Part shown: positions 26,047 through 37,410 of the stretch, piece after piece
Position numbering within the stretch: position 1 is the stretch's first letter
How the letters are laid out: every line of letters begins with the position of its first letter
Assembly (NCBI GenBank): GCA_964414415.1
Contig: CAYPWJ010000010.1
Coordinates: 1 to 50,758, forward strand
DNA from: CAZESS01 sp964414415
GTDB lineage: Archaea > Thermoplasmatota > E2 > UBA202 > DSCA01
DNA: 50,758 bases
Reading direction: 5' to 3'
The notes under the pieces: model-generated
The model's input: only the letters and a program-made list of their open reading frames with translations
Told to the model about the DNA's origin: nothing
The model's database searches: none
Translations under genes and position numbers: made by a program

Positions 26047-27567
26047 CTATGAGGAATGTCCCAGGTTGATGATATACACGGTTTCTCGGTCGGCGGCTAC
26101 TCCCCCTGCCTGTCCGTAGTATGCTCCAACGGTTACAGTCCAGGGGGCTCTCAAAGCAACAGCATACGAGTTCCACTTCCACGCATATGGGGGCGAATGC
26201 AGGATTTTCCGTGGTTCAACGTCATAGAAATCCTGGGAAGACAGATAAAAAGAGATAGTGTCTATCATCCTGCCGGGGTCGTCCACCTCGACTTTGACGG
26301 TTATCCCTCCAAAGACCAGGGTTTTTCCCGCTGGTAGTATCTCCCTGTCGAACAGGTATACATGGTCTTTGGGCCTCACGATTTCCAGGGTCGGGGGCGA
26401 ATAATCGGAAGATTTGACTATCCAGCCCGCTTCCTTTCTCGTCTCGTGGGAGATGGTAGTGGCACCAACAGCGATGTATCCGTCGCCGTCATCGCTCTCG
26501 ATAACGCCATAAAATCTGTCACTGTCCCGCGTGCCGAATGTTTTATGCCACACCACGTTTCCCTGGTTATCTATTTTTAATAGCAGAGCGTCGAAATCAC
26601 CAATCCCGGAGGAATAGGTATAGCCCGCGATGACATATCCATCGCTTGTGGCAATGATGCCTTCGGATTCGTCAAAACTGATGCCGCCACATACGGTTGT
26701 CCATTCAACGATTCCATCCGCATCCGTTTTGATGATGAAATTGTCATCCGCCCCGTTTCCGTAGGACATGGTTGCTCCAGCCAAAATAAAGCCGCCGTCG
26801 TCGGTTGCGGCAATGCATCTTGCTTCATCGGTGTCAGATCCTCCGTAGGTTCTGTTCCACATCTCGCTGCCCTGCTCGTCCACTTTCACCAGCCATGCAT
26901 CCCAGTTTCCGTTGCCGTAGGAGGACGTATACCCGGTAAACACATAGCCGTCCTCAGTTTTTAAAAGTCCATCCAGGCCCTCGAGCCTTTGCCCGCCGTA
27001 TATCGTGCTCCATTGTATGCTGCCATGCTCCCCTATTTTTAACAGGAAAACCTGGCTGGGACCAGAAAATGGTTCCCCGCCGATTACATACCCGTCCGGG
27101 GCTTTCACTGCATCCACGGCAAGATCGTCTCCGGTAACGCTATACGTTTTATTCCACTCCTCGCGCCCGTCTTCATCGATTTTTATCGTAACGATGTGAT
27201 TATTTCCCCTTCCCTGATAGCCCACCAGAAGATACCCATTTTCACCGGCGACGACCGCGGTTCCATGGCTGTCCACTCCGCCATAGGTTTTGTTCCACAG
27301 GATGTTCCCGGCCCCATCAAATTTTACTGCTATAATCCTTCCATAGTCAGTCCAGTTGACAAGTTCGCTTTTGGCCCCTACCGCAACGTAGCCATCTTGC
27401 GTCGAGATGACCTGGTTTAAATGCGTGTGCTTATACGGGCTGACGATTTTCAGGTTCCACTCATTTTGCACGTCTTCCGCTGCATCTGACCGTCCATGGT
27501 GCTGTGCATGGGAGCCACCTACCAGAAAAGAGGCAAGAATAAGAACGGTCACCACCGTCTTTTTCAT
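26047..27567 (-). CDS. Secreted beta-propeller protein A with C-terminal Ig-like domain
   Basis: A 506-residue exported protein: signal peptide (VVTVLILASFLVGGSHA), then about seven repeats of roughly 50 residues. Each carries a WNKTYGG/WNRTYGG-like end and a DGYVxxG start, the pattern of a beta-propeller. From about residue 400 an Ig-like domain starts (RPKDHVYLFDREILP) and includes PPYAWKW. There is no catalytic motif. ATG 27567 is preferred over 27582 because TTTAAATA at 27590-27597 lies 23-30 bp upstream of it. It follows the YiiX-type gene by 33 bp. Adhesion or protein binding at the surface is inferred. Confidence 0.75.
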   Translation of the reverse strand: MKKTVVTVLILASFLVGGSHAQHHGRSDAAEDVQNEWNLKIVSPYKHTHLNQVISTQDGYVAVGAKSELVNWTDYGRIIAVKFDGAGNILWNKTYGGVDSHGTAVVAGENGYLLVGYQGRGNNHIVTIKIDEDGREEWNKTYSVTGDDLAVDAVKAPDGYVIGGEPFSGPSQVFLLKIGEHGSIQWSTIYGGQRLEGLDGLLKTEDGYVFTGYTSSYGNGNWDAWLVKVDEQGSEMWNRTYGGSDTDEARCIAATDDGGFILAGATMSYGNGADDNFIIKTDADGIVEWTTVCGGISFDESEGIIATSDGYVIAGYTYSSGIGDFDALLLKIDNQGNVVWHKTFGTRDSDRFYGVIESDDGDGYIAVGATTISHETRKEAGWIVKSSDYSPPTLEIVRPKDHVYLFDREILPAGKTLVFGGITVKVEVDDPGRMIDTISFYLSSQDFYDVEPRKILHSPPYAWKWNSYAVALRAPWTVTVGAYYGQAGGVAADRETVYIINLGHSS

Positions 27568-27600
27568 GCGTTCTTTATTCATCAGCGTTATTTAAAGTTG

Positions 27601-28227
27601 TTAGCTTAGATATTCGTCTATATCATCAGGCCATACTACGCTAGTCTGGTCCTGGTCTACATCGATGTTCACACCCTGCTTCATATAAGCTGCCCATACC
27701 AGCTCTGAGCAATAATATTTGTCCGCTCTCACTGGCTGACCTGGAGCTTCCTGTGGGTCCACCTGTTTATGGTCTGTATACAAGTTAGTTAATGATCCAT
27801 AGTCATATCGGTGCGTTTCACCGCCCAGCGTCTTCGTTCGAGCCTTTAACCAGTCAGCAGCATCGCTTTTAATCACATTGCTACAATCCACGCGCAGTTG
27901 TTTTATGTTGCCATTATGAGAATATATTTCGTAGTTTAATGTCACAACATCTGCAAGTATTTTTCCGATGTCACCAGCTGTTTCTACTACGGTATGTGAG
28001 TCATAGCTCGTATATCCCACATAACATGCTGCATGAGACCAACTCACCGTTTTGCCCCAATAAGTCGAGGCATACCATCTGACTATATTATCTTTCGGAC
28101 CATCACGAGCAACTATGACGTCTCCTGTTTCCCAGGGTATAGATGCTTTCGCCGATATCGTCGCCAATGGCATCACAAACGTCGCCACCACAATCAATAC
28201 GCCCACTACAGCCCATTTTGTTTTCAT
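27601..28227 (-). CDS. Secreted YiiX/C92-type papain-fold enzyme A
   Basis: A 208-residue exported protein resembling the permuted papain-like YaeF/YiiX amidases (C92). A signal peptide (VVGVLIVVATFVMPLATISA) is followed by GDVIVARD and the His of SHAACYVG (H65). VVETAG (E82) and the Cys of YYCSELVWAAY (C173) follow. The His-before-Cys order is that of the permuted fold. Substrates could be peptide, lipid or cell-envelope amide bonds. ATG 28227 has GGTGG upstream. The propeller A gene follows after 33 bp. Upstream lies an AT-rich tandem promoter also found before enzyme B. Confidence 0.75.
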   Translation of the reverse strand: MKTKWAVVGVLIVVATFVMPLATISAKASIPWETGDVIVARDGPKDNIVRWYASTYWGKTVSWSHAACYVGYTSYDSHTVVETAGDIGKILADVVTLNYEIYSHNGNIKQLRVDCSNVIKSDAADWLKARTKTLGGETHRYDYGSLTNLYTDHKQVDPQEAPGQPVRADKYYCSELVWAAYMKQGVNIDVDQDQTSVVWPDDIDEYLS

Positions 28228-28239
28228 TATTTCCACCAC

Positions 28240-28260
28240 AAATATAATACAAATATAATA
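28240..28260 (-). promoter_or_regulatory. Tandem AT-rich promoter element of the YiiX A / propeller A unit
   Basis: The block consists of AAATATAATAC followed by AAATATAATA, two near-identical units with an 11-bp period (read on the plus strand). On the minus strand each gives a TATTATATTT TATA-like box. The same 21 bp occur before YiiX B at 30857-30877. The gap 28261-28429 holds nothing else I recognise. Confidence 0.45.
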
Positions 28261-28429
28261 TTTATAATTTACTCATACTATATAATAGCCGGTAGGAGTC
28301 AAAAAAAATTAAACACTTTTAGCTAATCATTATAAAAGTTACTGCCTGCTAAAAAATTCAAAAAATAAGGCTAGATGTTAGTGTATAAGGCAAAAAGTGG
28401 TTGGCAATAGTAGTAATAACTTCAAGTTG

Positions 28430-29968
28430 TTATGTCAGACCGAAGTTAACGACCTGGGTGCTTATCTCATCTGCTTCCGAGCCACCAGCATTTCCATAGT
28501 AGGCTGCCACGATTATACGATAGTGCCATCGTATCCCGATAGCCGGGCTATCCCACTCCCATTCGTATGGGGGTTCATAGTCTATATGTCGTGGCTCTTT
28601 GTCGTAGGCGTCCTGGGTGGTCACGTAAAATGCTATGCGGTCCACTTTGTCCAGCGGGTCATCCACTTCGACCTGGAATGTGATGTCACCCAGAATAAGG
28701 GTTCGCTGAGCAGGCATTATCTCTCTATCGAAGAGGTAGACATGACCCGGCCTCGGGTGGGTTAACTCTATTTTCGGCGGCGGATAGTCCCCGCATTTGG
28801 TGACCCAGGCAGTTCGGTTCCAATAGCCACAGGCAACATATCCATCCTCCGCGGCCACAACGCCACCGGAAAAAGCGCATCCGTACATATCTCCAAATGT
28901 CTTGTTCCATAGTTCATCGCCCTGCCTGTCTATCTTTACCAGCCATCCGCTTCCATCTTTGCCGACCTCTTCTGTTGATGTAGTAAACACATATCCTTGC
29001 GATATTTCAACTAGGTCAGCTATTCCTGCTCCTTTTTCTTCTCCGAATCTATGCCTTCCATGATACTCACGCTCCCACTGCGGATTTCCAACTGCATCCG
29101 TTTTTACTAAGTAAGTATACGAAAGCGGCCCATACGTAGGGAATGCCATTCCGTTTAATAGTAATCCTCCATCGCTAGTTTCTATAATGTTGCCTTGCCA
29201 TAAACTATAATATTCCTGTCCATATGTCCTATTAAACATTTCATTTCCGTATCCATCCACCTTGAGCAACAGAAGATCCCTCTGTGTTGCATCTTCACGA
29301 CTTATCTCCCCGGATATGGCGTATCCCCCATCGTGGGTCTGTACCACGCCTTTTGCATGTGGAGGAAGTAAACCAGGATTGTAATAATAGGTTTGTTCCC
29401 ATTCCTTTTCTCCGTTTTTATTAAATTTAAGAAGCGATATCATCGAGAGATTTCCGACTATCTTATTCCCCCCGATGGCAAACCCCGCATCTTTTGTGCC
29501 CGCTAAATCTTCAGGTTGATATTCTCCACGGTCTCCATAAACTTTCTCCCAAACTATACTTCCTCCCTCGCTCATTTTTATTATCCAAATATTCCATTCT
29601 CCAGATTGTTTGAAATCAGTGACTCCTTGGATGATACAGCCATCATCAATTTTTATTACGTTATCGAAACCCTCGTTCCCACCCATATCATATACTTTAT
29701 CCCATATTTTATTTCCATTTTTGTCTATTTTTATAACTCGGCCATCCCAACCATTGCCTCCTCCAACTGGCGCGCCCCCAACCACAAAATATCCGTCGTG
29801 AACGGCCACGATATCAGAAAATGAACCAGGTCCAAAACTGGTACTCCATTCCTCCTCATAAGGGATGATTTTTGTTGACTGATAAAATCCAGTCGTACCA
29901 GCTAAAGCAGCACTAACGATAACAACTACGGCAAATTTTACTACCATTTTTCTCTTATATTCAAACAT
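28430..29968 (-). CDS. Secreted beta-propeller protein B with C-terminal Ig-like domain
   Basis: A 512-residue exported protein built like propeller A. The signal peptide is FAVVVIVSAALAGTTG. Propeller repeats end in KVYGD, NRTYGQ or NKTFGD, and a C-terminal Ig-like domain has VYLFDREIMP and EPPYEWEWD. It is more divergent in its repeats than A, C and D. The start 29968 follows TTTATATAAAC at about 29993-30004; ATG 29947 is an alternative given a second TATA-like stretch nearer. It follows the YiiX B gene by 52 bp, repeating the enzyme-then-propeller order. Confidence 0.75.
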   Translation of the reverse strand: MFEYKRKMVVKFAVVVIVSAALAGTTGFYQSTKIIPYEEEWSTSFGPGSFSDIVAVHDGYFVVGGAPVGGGNGWDGRVIKIDKNGNKIWDKVYDMGGNEGFDNVIKIDDGCIIQGVTDFKQSGEWNIWIIKMSEGGSIVWEKVYGDRGEYQPEDLAGTKDAGFAIGGNKIVGNLSMISLLKFNKNGEKEWEQTYYYNPGLLPPHAKGVVQTHDGGYAISGEISREDATQRDLLLLKVDGYGNEMFNRTYGQEYYSLWQGNIIETSDGGLLLNGMAFPTYGPLSYTYLVKTDAVGNPQWEREYHGRHRFGEEKGAGIADLVEISQGYVFTTSTEEVGKDGSGWLVKIDRQGDELWNKTFGDMYGCAFSGGVVAAEDGYVACGYWNRTAWVTKCGDYPPPKIELTHPRPGHVYLFDREIMPAQRTLILGDITFQVEVDDPLDKVDRIAFYVTTQDAYDKEPRHIDYEPPYEWEWDSPAIGIRWHYRIIVAAYYGNAGGSEADEISTQVVNFGLT

Positions 29969-30020
29969 ATCTCAATATATATTTTTATTGTTTATATAAA
30001 AAATAGAGGGATAAACATGG

Positions 30021-30809
30021 TTATTCCGGATTCCCCATCTGCCATGCTTTATTAACCCAAGAGGTCTGGGTAAGATCTCGGGGGGGGGGGGGAACTTCAC
30101 CGCCATCGTCGTCCAAATCTACTATAAATCCTTGTGTATCAGCAGCTTTCCTGTAAGATGCCCAAACAAGTTCGGAACAATAATATCTTTGTGCCCTCTC
30201 GTCTGTCCCCTGCCATTGTTTTGCATCATCTTTCCAGTATGATATTAAGTCGAACATATGCTCAGGATTCTCCTCGTAACCATCTTCGTCAGGATCTTTT
30301 ATTTTGTCGTATGCATACTCCATCGCTTTCTGTCTAATGGAGGGTAGTTTATGCGCTGGAATAATTCCATTGCTTACCAACTCATAGCAAGCCATGGCAA
30401 CAAACCCTTCATCTCCTGCCTCCTTATAATCATAGTATGTTTCCAATAAGTCAGTCCACTCAACACCGCCATATGGTTCTAATATATTTCTCAATGTGGT
30501 TCTACCCCATGTAGATGGAGGAACACCTTGTGCCCAACTAGGCCAATATTCTACATGTGGGTCAGATTCTATACATGAATCACTTCCCCATTGTGGTGGC
30601 ACATTCACATTTGAGTTGCCGTCTCCGCTATATATCTGTGCATGGTCCCATGCCGGAATTCCTGGTGTCCATCCCCCATCTGCAAGAATTATATCTCCCT
30701 CATGCTCTACATCTGGTATTTGGGGAGTTGCTCCTGCTGAAGAGGCAATCGGTATCAGAAGTACTCCGACTATCCCTAATACTTTCAATATCTCCCATTT
30801 TTCTTTCAT
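30021..30809 (-). CDS. Secreted YiiX/C92-type papain-fold enzyme B with a C13 tract
   Basis: A 262-residue exported paralogue of YiiX A. The signal peptide is LKVLGIVGVLLIPIASSAGA. GDIILADG is followed by the catalytic His in WDHAQIY (H56) and the Cys in YYCSELVWASY (C211). It has a longer insert between the two than enzyme A. Thirteen consecutive C residues on the coding strand (30080-30092) encode Pro240-Pro243. A change in tract length would shift the last roughly 20 residues but spare the catalytic site. ATG 30809 has AGGTGA upstream. Propeller B follows after 52 bp. Confidence 0.74.
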   Translation of the reverse strand: MKEKWEILKVLGIVGVLLIPIASSAGATPQIPDVEHEGDIILADGGWTPGIPAWDHAQIYSGDGNSNVNVPPQWGSDSCIESDPHVEYWPSWAQGVPPSTWGRTTLRNILEPYGGVEWTDLLETYYDYKEAGDEGFVAMACYELVSNGIIPAHKLPSIRQKAMEYAYDKIKDPDEDGYEENPEHMFDLISYWKDDAKQWQGTDERAQRYYCSELVWASYRKAADTQGFIVDLDDDGGEVPPPPRDLTQTSWVNKAWQMGNPE

Positions 30810-30829
30810 TGTCACCTCTCTTCTTCACC

Positions 30830-30877
30830 CTCTTGAAAGATATTCAAGAGAGTCAAAAATATAATACAAATATAATA
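30830..30877 (-). promoter_or_regulatory. Promoter and leader hairpin of the YiiX B / propeller B unit
   Basis: The stretch 30857-30877 repeats exactly the tandem AT-rich element found before YiiX A. Downstream in the leader, CTCTTGAA (30830-30837) and TTCAAGAG (30843-30850) form a perfect 8-bp hairpin with a 5-nt loop. The hairpin lies about 20 nt before ATG 30809. Confidence 0.45.
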
Positions 30878-30940
30878 CATATACTTTTTGAGTAACATAT
30901 AAACCACACACAGAAGCGGTAGAATATAATGTTAATTTTT

Positions 30941-30971
30941 GACAAAATTGTCTCAACAAGACAAAATTGTT
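30941..30971 (+). promoter_or_regulatory. Paired operator-like sites before the RHH gene
   Basis: GACAAAATTGTC (30941-30952), a perfect 5-bp inverted repeat, and GACAAAATTGTT (30960-30971) are 19 bp apart, on nearly the same helix face. They sit just upstream of the TATA-like GTTAAATATTTG (30984-30995) of the RHH gene. This suggests autoregulation by the RHH protein. Confidence 0.5.
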
Positions 30972-31014
30972 TTTTTTAGAACAAGTTAAATATTTGCTGC
31001 GCTATTATGTGTGC

Positions 31015-31176
31015 ATGGCCAAGCATACATCAGTGGCATTGCCGGAGGCTCTCCAACAGGCAGTAAAGAACACCATCGCCGCCCATCCCGAACTGGGATA
31101 CACCAGTATCGCCGAGTTCTGCAAAGACGCCATTCGAAGCAAAATAGCCGAGGTTGAACAAAGAACGGCCAAATAA
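31015..31176 (+). CDS. Small ribbon-helix-helix (CopG/Arc-type) DNA-binding protein
   Basis: A 53-residue protein. HTSVALPEALQQAV forms the DNA-binding strand and first helix, and YTSIAEFCKDAIRSKI the second helix, the pattern of ribbon-helix-helix repressors that bind as dimers. ATG 31015 is about 25 bp after GTTAAATATTTG, so the mRNA is leaderless. The in-frame upstream extension to 30967 crosses the promoter and is rejected. Paired palindromes upstream suggest it controls itself. No toxin gene is adjacent. Confidence 0.75.
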   Translation: MAKHTSVALPEALQQAVKNTIAAHPELGYTSIAEFCKDAIRSKIAEVEQRTAK

Positions 31177-31280
31177 AAATACGCTTTTTCCGCCTGTTGC
31201 AGACATTATAAGGACAAAGCACCGGCAATATCTGTGTATGATGGCTAAAAAAATAATTCATTAAAATATGGAAAAGGAAA

Positions 31281-31522
31281 GGAAGGGCTTGACAGCGAGC
31301 CGAGGATCCGCGGTCTTCAAGCAGTGAAGTTTACGCCGGAAGGTCCCCGAAGGGACAAACGACCAGCGCTCTCCACCTAAACCGTGGTTCCAAGCCCTCT
31401 CTCGAGGGTACTTTTCCCATGGGCTCGCGCACCATAGTACTCGGAATCACGTGCCGGGCTTAACTTCCGGGTTCGGGATGGGACCGGGTGTTTCCCCAGC
31501 ACTATGGCCGTCAAACCCTTCC
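31281..31522 (-). rRNA. 5S rRNA with an apparent ~90-nt insertion
   Basis: The core is classic archaeal 5S: GTGCTGGG/CCCGGCAC (helix II), GGTCCCATCCCGAACC (helix III loop) and GGTGCGCGAGCC (helix IV loop). Helix V pairs TTCCGAG with CTTGGAA, and a small extra hairpin CCCTC-GAGA-GAGGG sits in its 3' side. The 5' strand GGAAGGGTTTGACGG has no good partner right after helix V. It pairs over 15 positions (two G-U) with CTGTCAAGCCCTTCC at 31281-31295. The intervening 31296-31385 is therefore an insertion, with its own UUCG-capped hairpin (31343-31356). Halococcus morrhuae 5S has a comparable 108-nt insertion. Confidence 0.8.
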
Positions 31523-31556
31523 TTTGAGAGTGAATGCATACGCAATCTGTTTAACG

Positions 31557-34468
<2,912 letters not shown>

Positions 34469-34570
34469 TTCCGTCCAGATTGCGTATGCAGTGACCGCAT
34501 ACGAGCAACGCACCGCGCTGCTCCTTGGTCCTTACCAACCGATGCCGGGCACCGGTTGGCGTGAACATGA

Positions 34571-34671
34571 TGGACCGGATGGGATATCCTGCCGAACGCC
34601 AGAGCGAACGGCATTTGAACCCATGGCCTCCTGCTTGCAAAGCAGGCGATCTTCCGCTGATCTACCGGCCC
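34571..34671 (-). tRNA. tRNA-Ala (anticodon UGC) with a 29-nt T-loop intron
   Basis: This is the spacer tRNA between 16S and 23S. The acceptor is GGGCCGG/CCGGTCC, the D-stem GATC/GATC and the anticodon stem CCTGC/GCAGG with loop TTTGCAA (anticodon UGC). The T-stem is ATGGG/CCCAT. The T-loop TTCAAAT is split between positions 59 and 60 by a 29-nt insert (34585-34613); without it the tRNA is 72 nt, like the other tRNA-Ala. The junctions fold as a BHB: outer helix ATGGG/CCCAT, bulges AAT and TAT, a weak central helix TTCA/AGGA, and inner helix GCCG/CGGC. Confidence 0.92.
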
Positions 34672-34719
34672 ATGACTGCACCAGCACAAATATGACCTTT
34701 GGTCGGCTGAAAGTTGCGT

Positions 34720-36190
<1,471 letters not shown>

Positions 36191-36275
36191 GTTATGGCGG
36201 GATATGTATGGCTGGTCGAGTAGGTAAAGGAAGCCGACCAAATATGGCCATTGTACTGGTGCGTCTGTCGGATTC

Positions 36276-36293
36276 GAGAGAGCACGCTCTCTC
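36276..36293 (-). other. Palindrome in the rRNA leader
   Basis: GAGAGAGC and GCTCTCTC are separated by 2 nt, a near-perfect 18-bp palindrome in the leader upstream of the pre-16S stem. It may form an RNA hairpin in the precursor. Apart from this and the promoter candidates, the gap 36263-36599 holds no gene I can support. Confidence 0.35.
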
Positions 36294-36453
36294 AAGCGGA
36301 GTTCTCAAATCCCCATACTATGTCACCCAAGGTGGAACAGTCCCCGTCATAGCAAAAGCTCGGGGAGAGCCGAAAGACTTGGGCGTGCAGACATCCAAAA
36401 GGAAACCCCGTTTATAAGGGTTGCGGTGGGTTTCCTCGCCCCCGACAGCCGGG

Positions 36454-36462
36454 CTTATATAC
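36454..36462 (-). promoter_or_regulatory. Probable rRNA operon promoter (TATA)
   Basis: On the minus strand GGGTATATAAGCC contains a strong TATA box about 190 bp before the pre-16S stem. A weaker candidate, CCTTATAAACGG, lies at about 36409-36420. Either or both could drive the rRNA operon. Confidence 0.5.
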
Positions 36463-36599
36463 CCAACGCGTCGGCGGCGCTGCCCGACCGCGCTTTCCGG
36501 CGTCGGCGCTCCATCGTGGCGCCCGGCGACCGGTCGCGAAATACGGACGGCTGGATGCATCGTCCGCCTGTATAGCGCCGTGGTACAAAAACCTTGTGG

Positions 36600-37004
36600 C
36601 TACCGCCGGAGCAGCCATCCGAGCAACCGAGGCACGAGCAGCCACGCCAGGGGTATCAACGCCCACACCCTGCCGGCGAGCAGGTTGTAGTCATGCAACA
36701 ATGTGTCCCATGGATTCCCCATGACGTAGTGGCCGAAGCCAAACTCGAACAGCACGGTCAGCACAAGCCACATGATGCCGAGCAGCCACAGGTCCATCAT
36801 TGTGTAGGACACGTCGACGTAACGGAGAAACGCGTAGACGGCAAGCAGCAGCACGACGAGAAAGATAACGGTTGACAGCACATGGCCAGCATGCTCACCC
36901 AGCCGGGGCGCCCAGATCTTTTCGCGCAAGCCAGCGTTGACGATGGCGAAGGGAAAAAACAGGATCCAGAGGCCAAGGGCATACAGCAGCAGCTTCGGTT
37001 CCAT
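36600..37004 (-). CDS. Small integral membrane protein, four predicted helices
   Basis: A 134-residue protein with four hydrophobic segments, at residues about 5-24, 40-62, 70-90 and 110-130. Between helices 3 and 4 is FEFGFGHYVMGNPWDTLLHDYNLLAGRVW, a segment I associate with a conserved but uncharacterised bacterial/archaeal membrane family. There is no catalytic motif. ATG 37004 lies about 25 bp after AATTTAAAATAG, so the mRNA is probably leaderless. Confidence 0.65.
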   Translation of the reverse strand: MEPKLLLYALGLWILFFPFAIVNAGLREKIWAPRLGEHAGHVLSTVIFLVVLLLAVYAFLRYVDVSYTMMDLWLLGIMWLVLTVLFEFGFGHYVMGNPWDTLLHDYNLLAGRVWALIPLAWLLVPRLLGWLLRR

Positions 37005-37078
37005 GCCGCGAAAGACCGGATTGCTATTTTAAATTTGCGAAGATGAACACTACACTCTTCCCCCGCATCATAAAACCA

Positions 37079-37258
37079 TTATTCCAGCGTACGCATCAAC
37101 TCGTCTTCCCCGGCAACGTCATCCTCGTCCCGGATGGCCTCGATGTCCTCCGGCGTGGGTTCCTCTTCCGGCGCGATTTTGTCAACCAGCCGGGCGTAGA
37201 GCTTGAGGAGCATGTCCAAATCCCTGCGGATGTGCGCAATCTCGTCGCTCAGCCCCAT
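37079..37258 (-). CDS. Small acidic protein (59 aa)
   Basis: The frame reads MGLSDEIAHIRRDLDMLLKL, then an acidic tail rich in Glu and Asp (EEEPTPEDIEAIRDEDD). The helical N-terminus and acidic tail resemble small archaeal antitoxin-like or regulatory proteins, but I cannot assign a family. A TATA-like TTTACATATCC lies about 25 bp before the ATG. The product is unmistakably biased in composition, which supports real coding. No toxin gene is adjacent. Confidence 0.5.
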   Translation of the reverse strand: MGLSDEIAHIRRDLDMLLKLYARLVDKIAPEEEPTPEDIEAIRDEDDVAGEDELMRTLE

Positions 37259-37410
37259 GAAAAAAGAGACCGCTCAGGATATGTAAAACCTTGCTTACAG
37301 CGTGCTCAATTTGTGTTATAGCCCCAGCGAGTTGCTGATCACTAACCCCGCCGTGAACCGTACTTCCTTATAGATTTTTCTCTAACCGCCTCTTTTTGGA
37401 TTTGTAATCG

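Noticed and set aside
31386..31517. Normal 132-nt 5S rRNA without insertion
   Set aside because: Its helix I would be GGTTTGA with TGGAACC, which has a mismatch and uses bases needed for helix V. The distant strand pairs over 15 positions.
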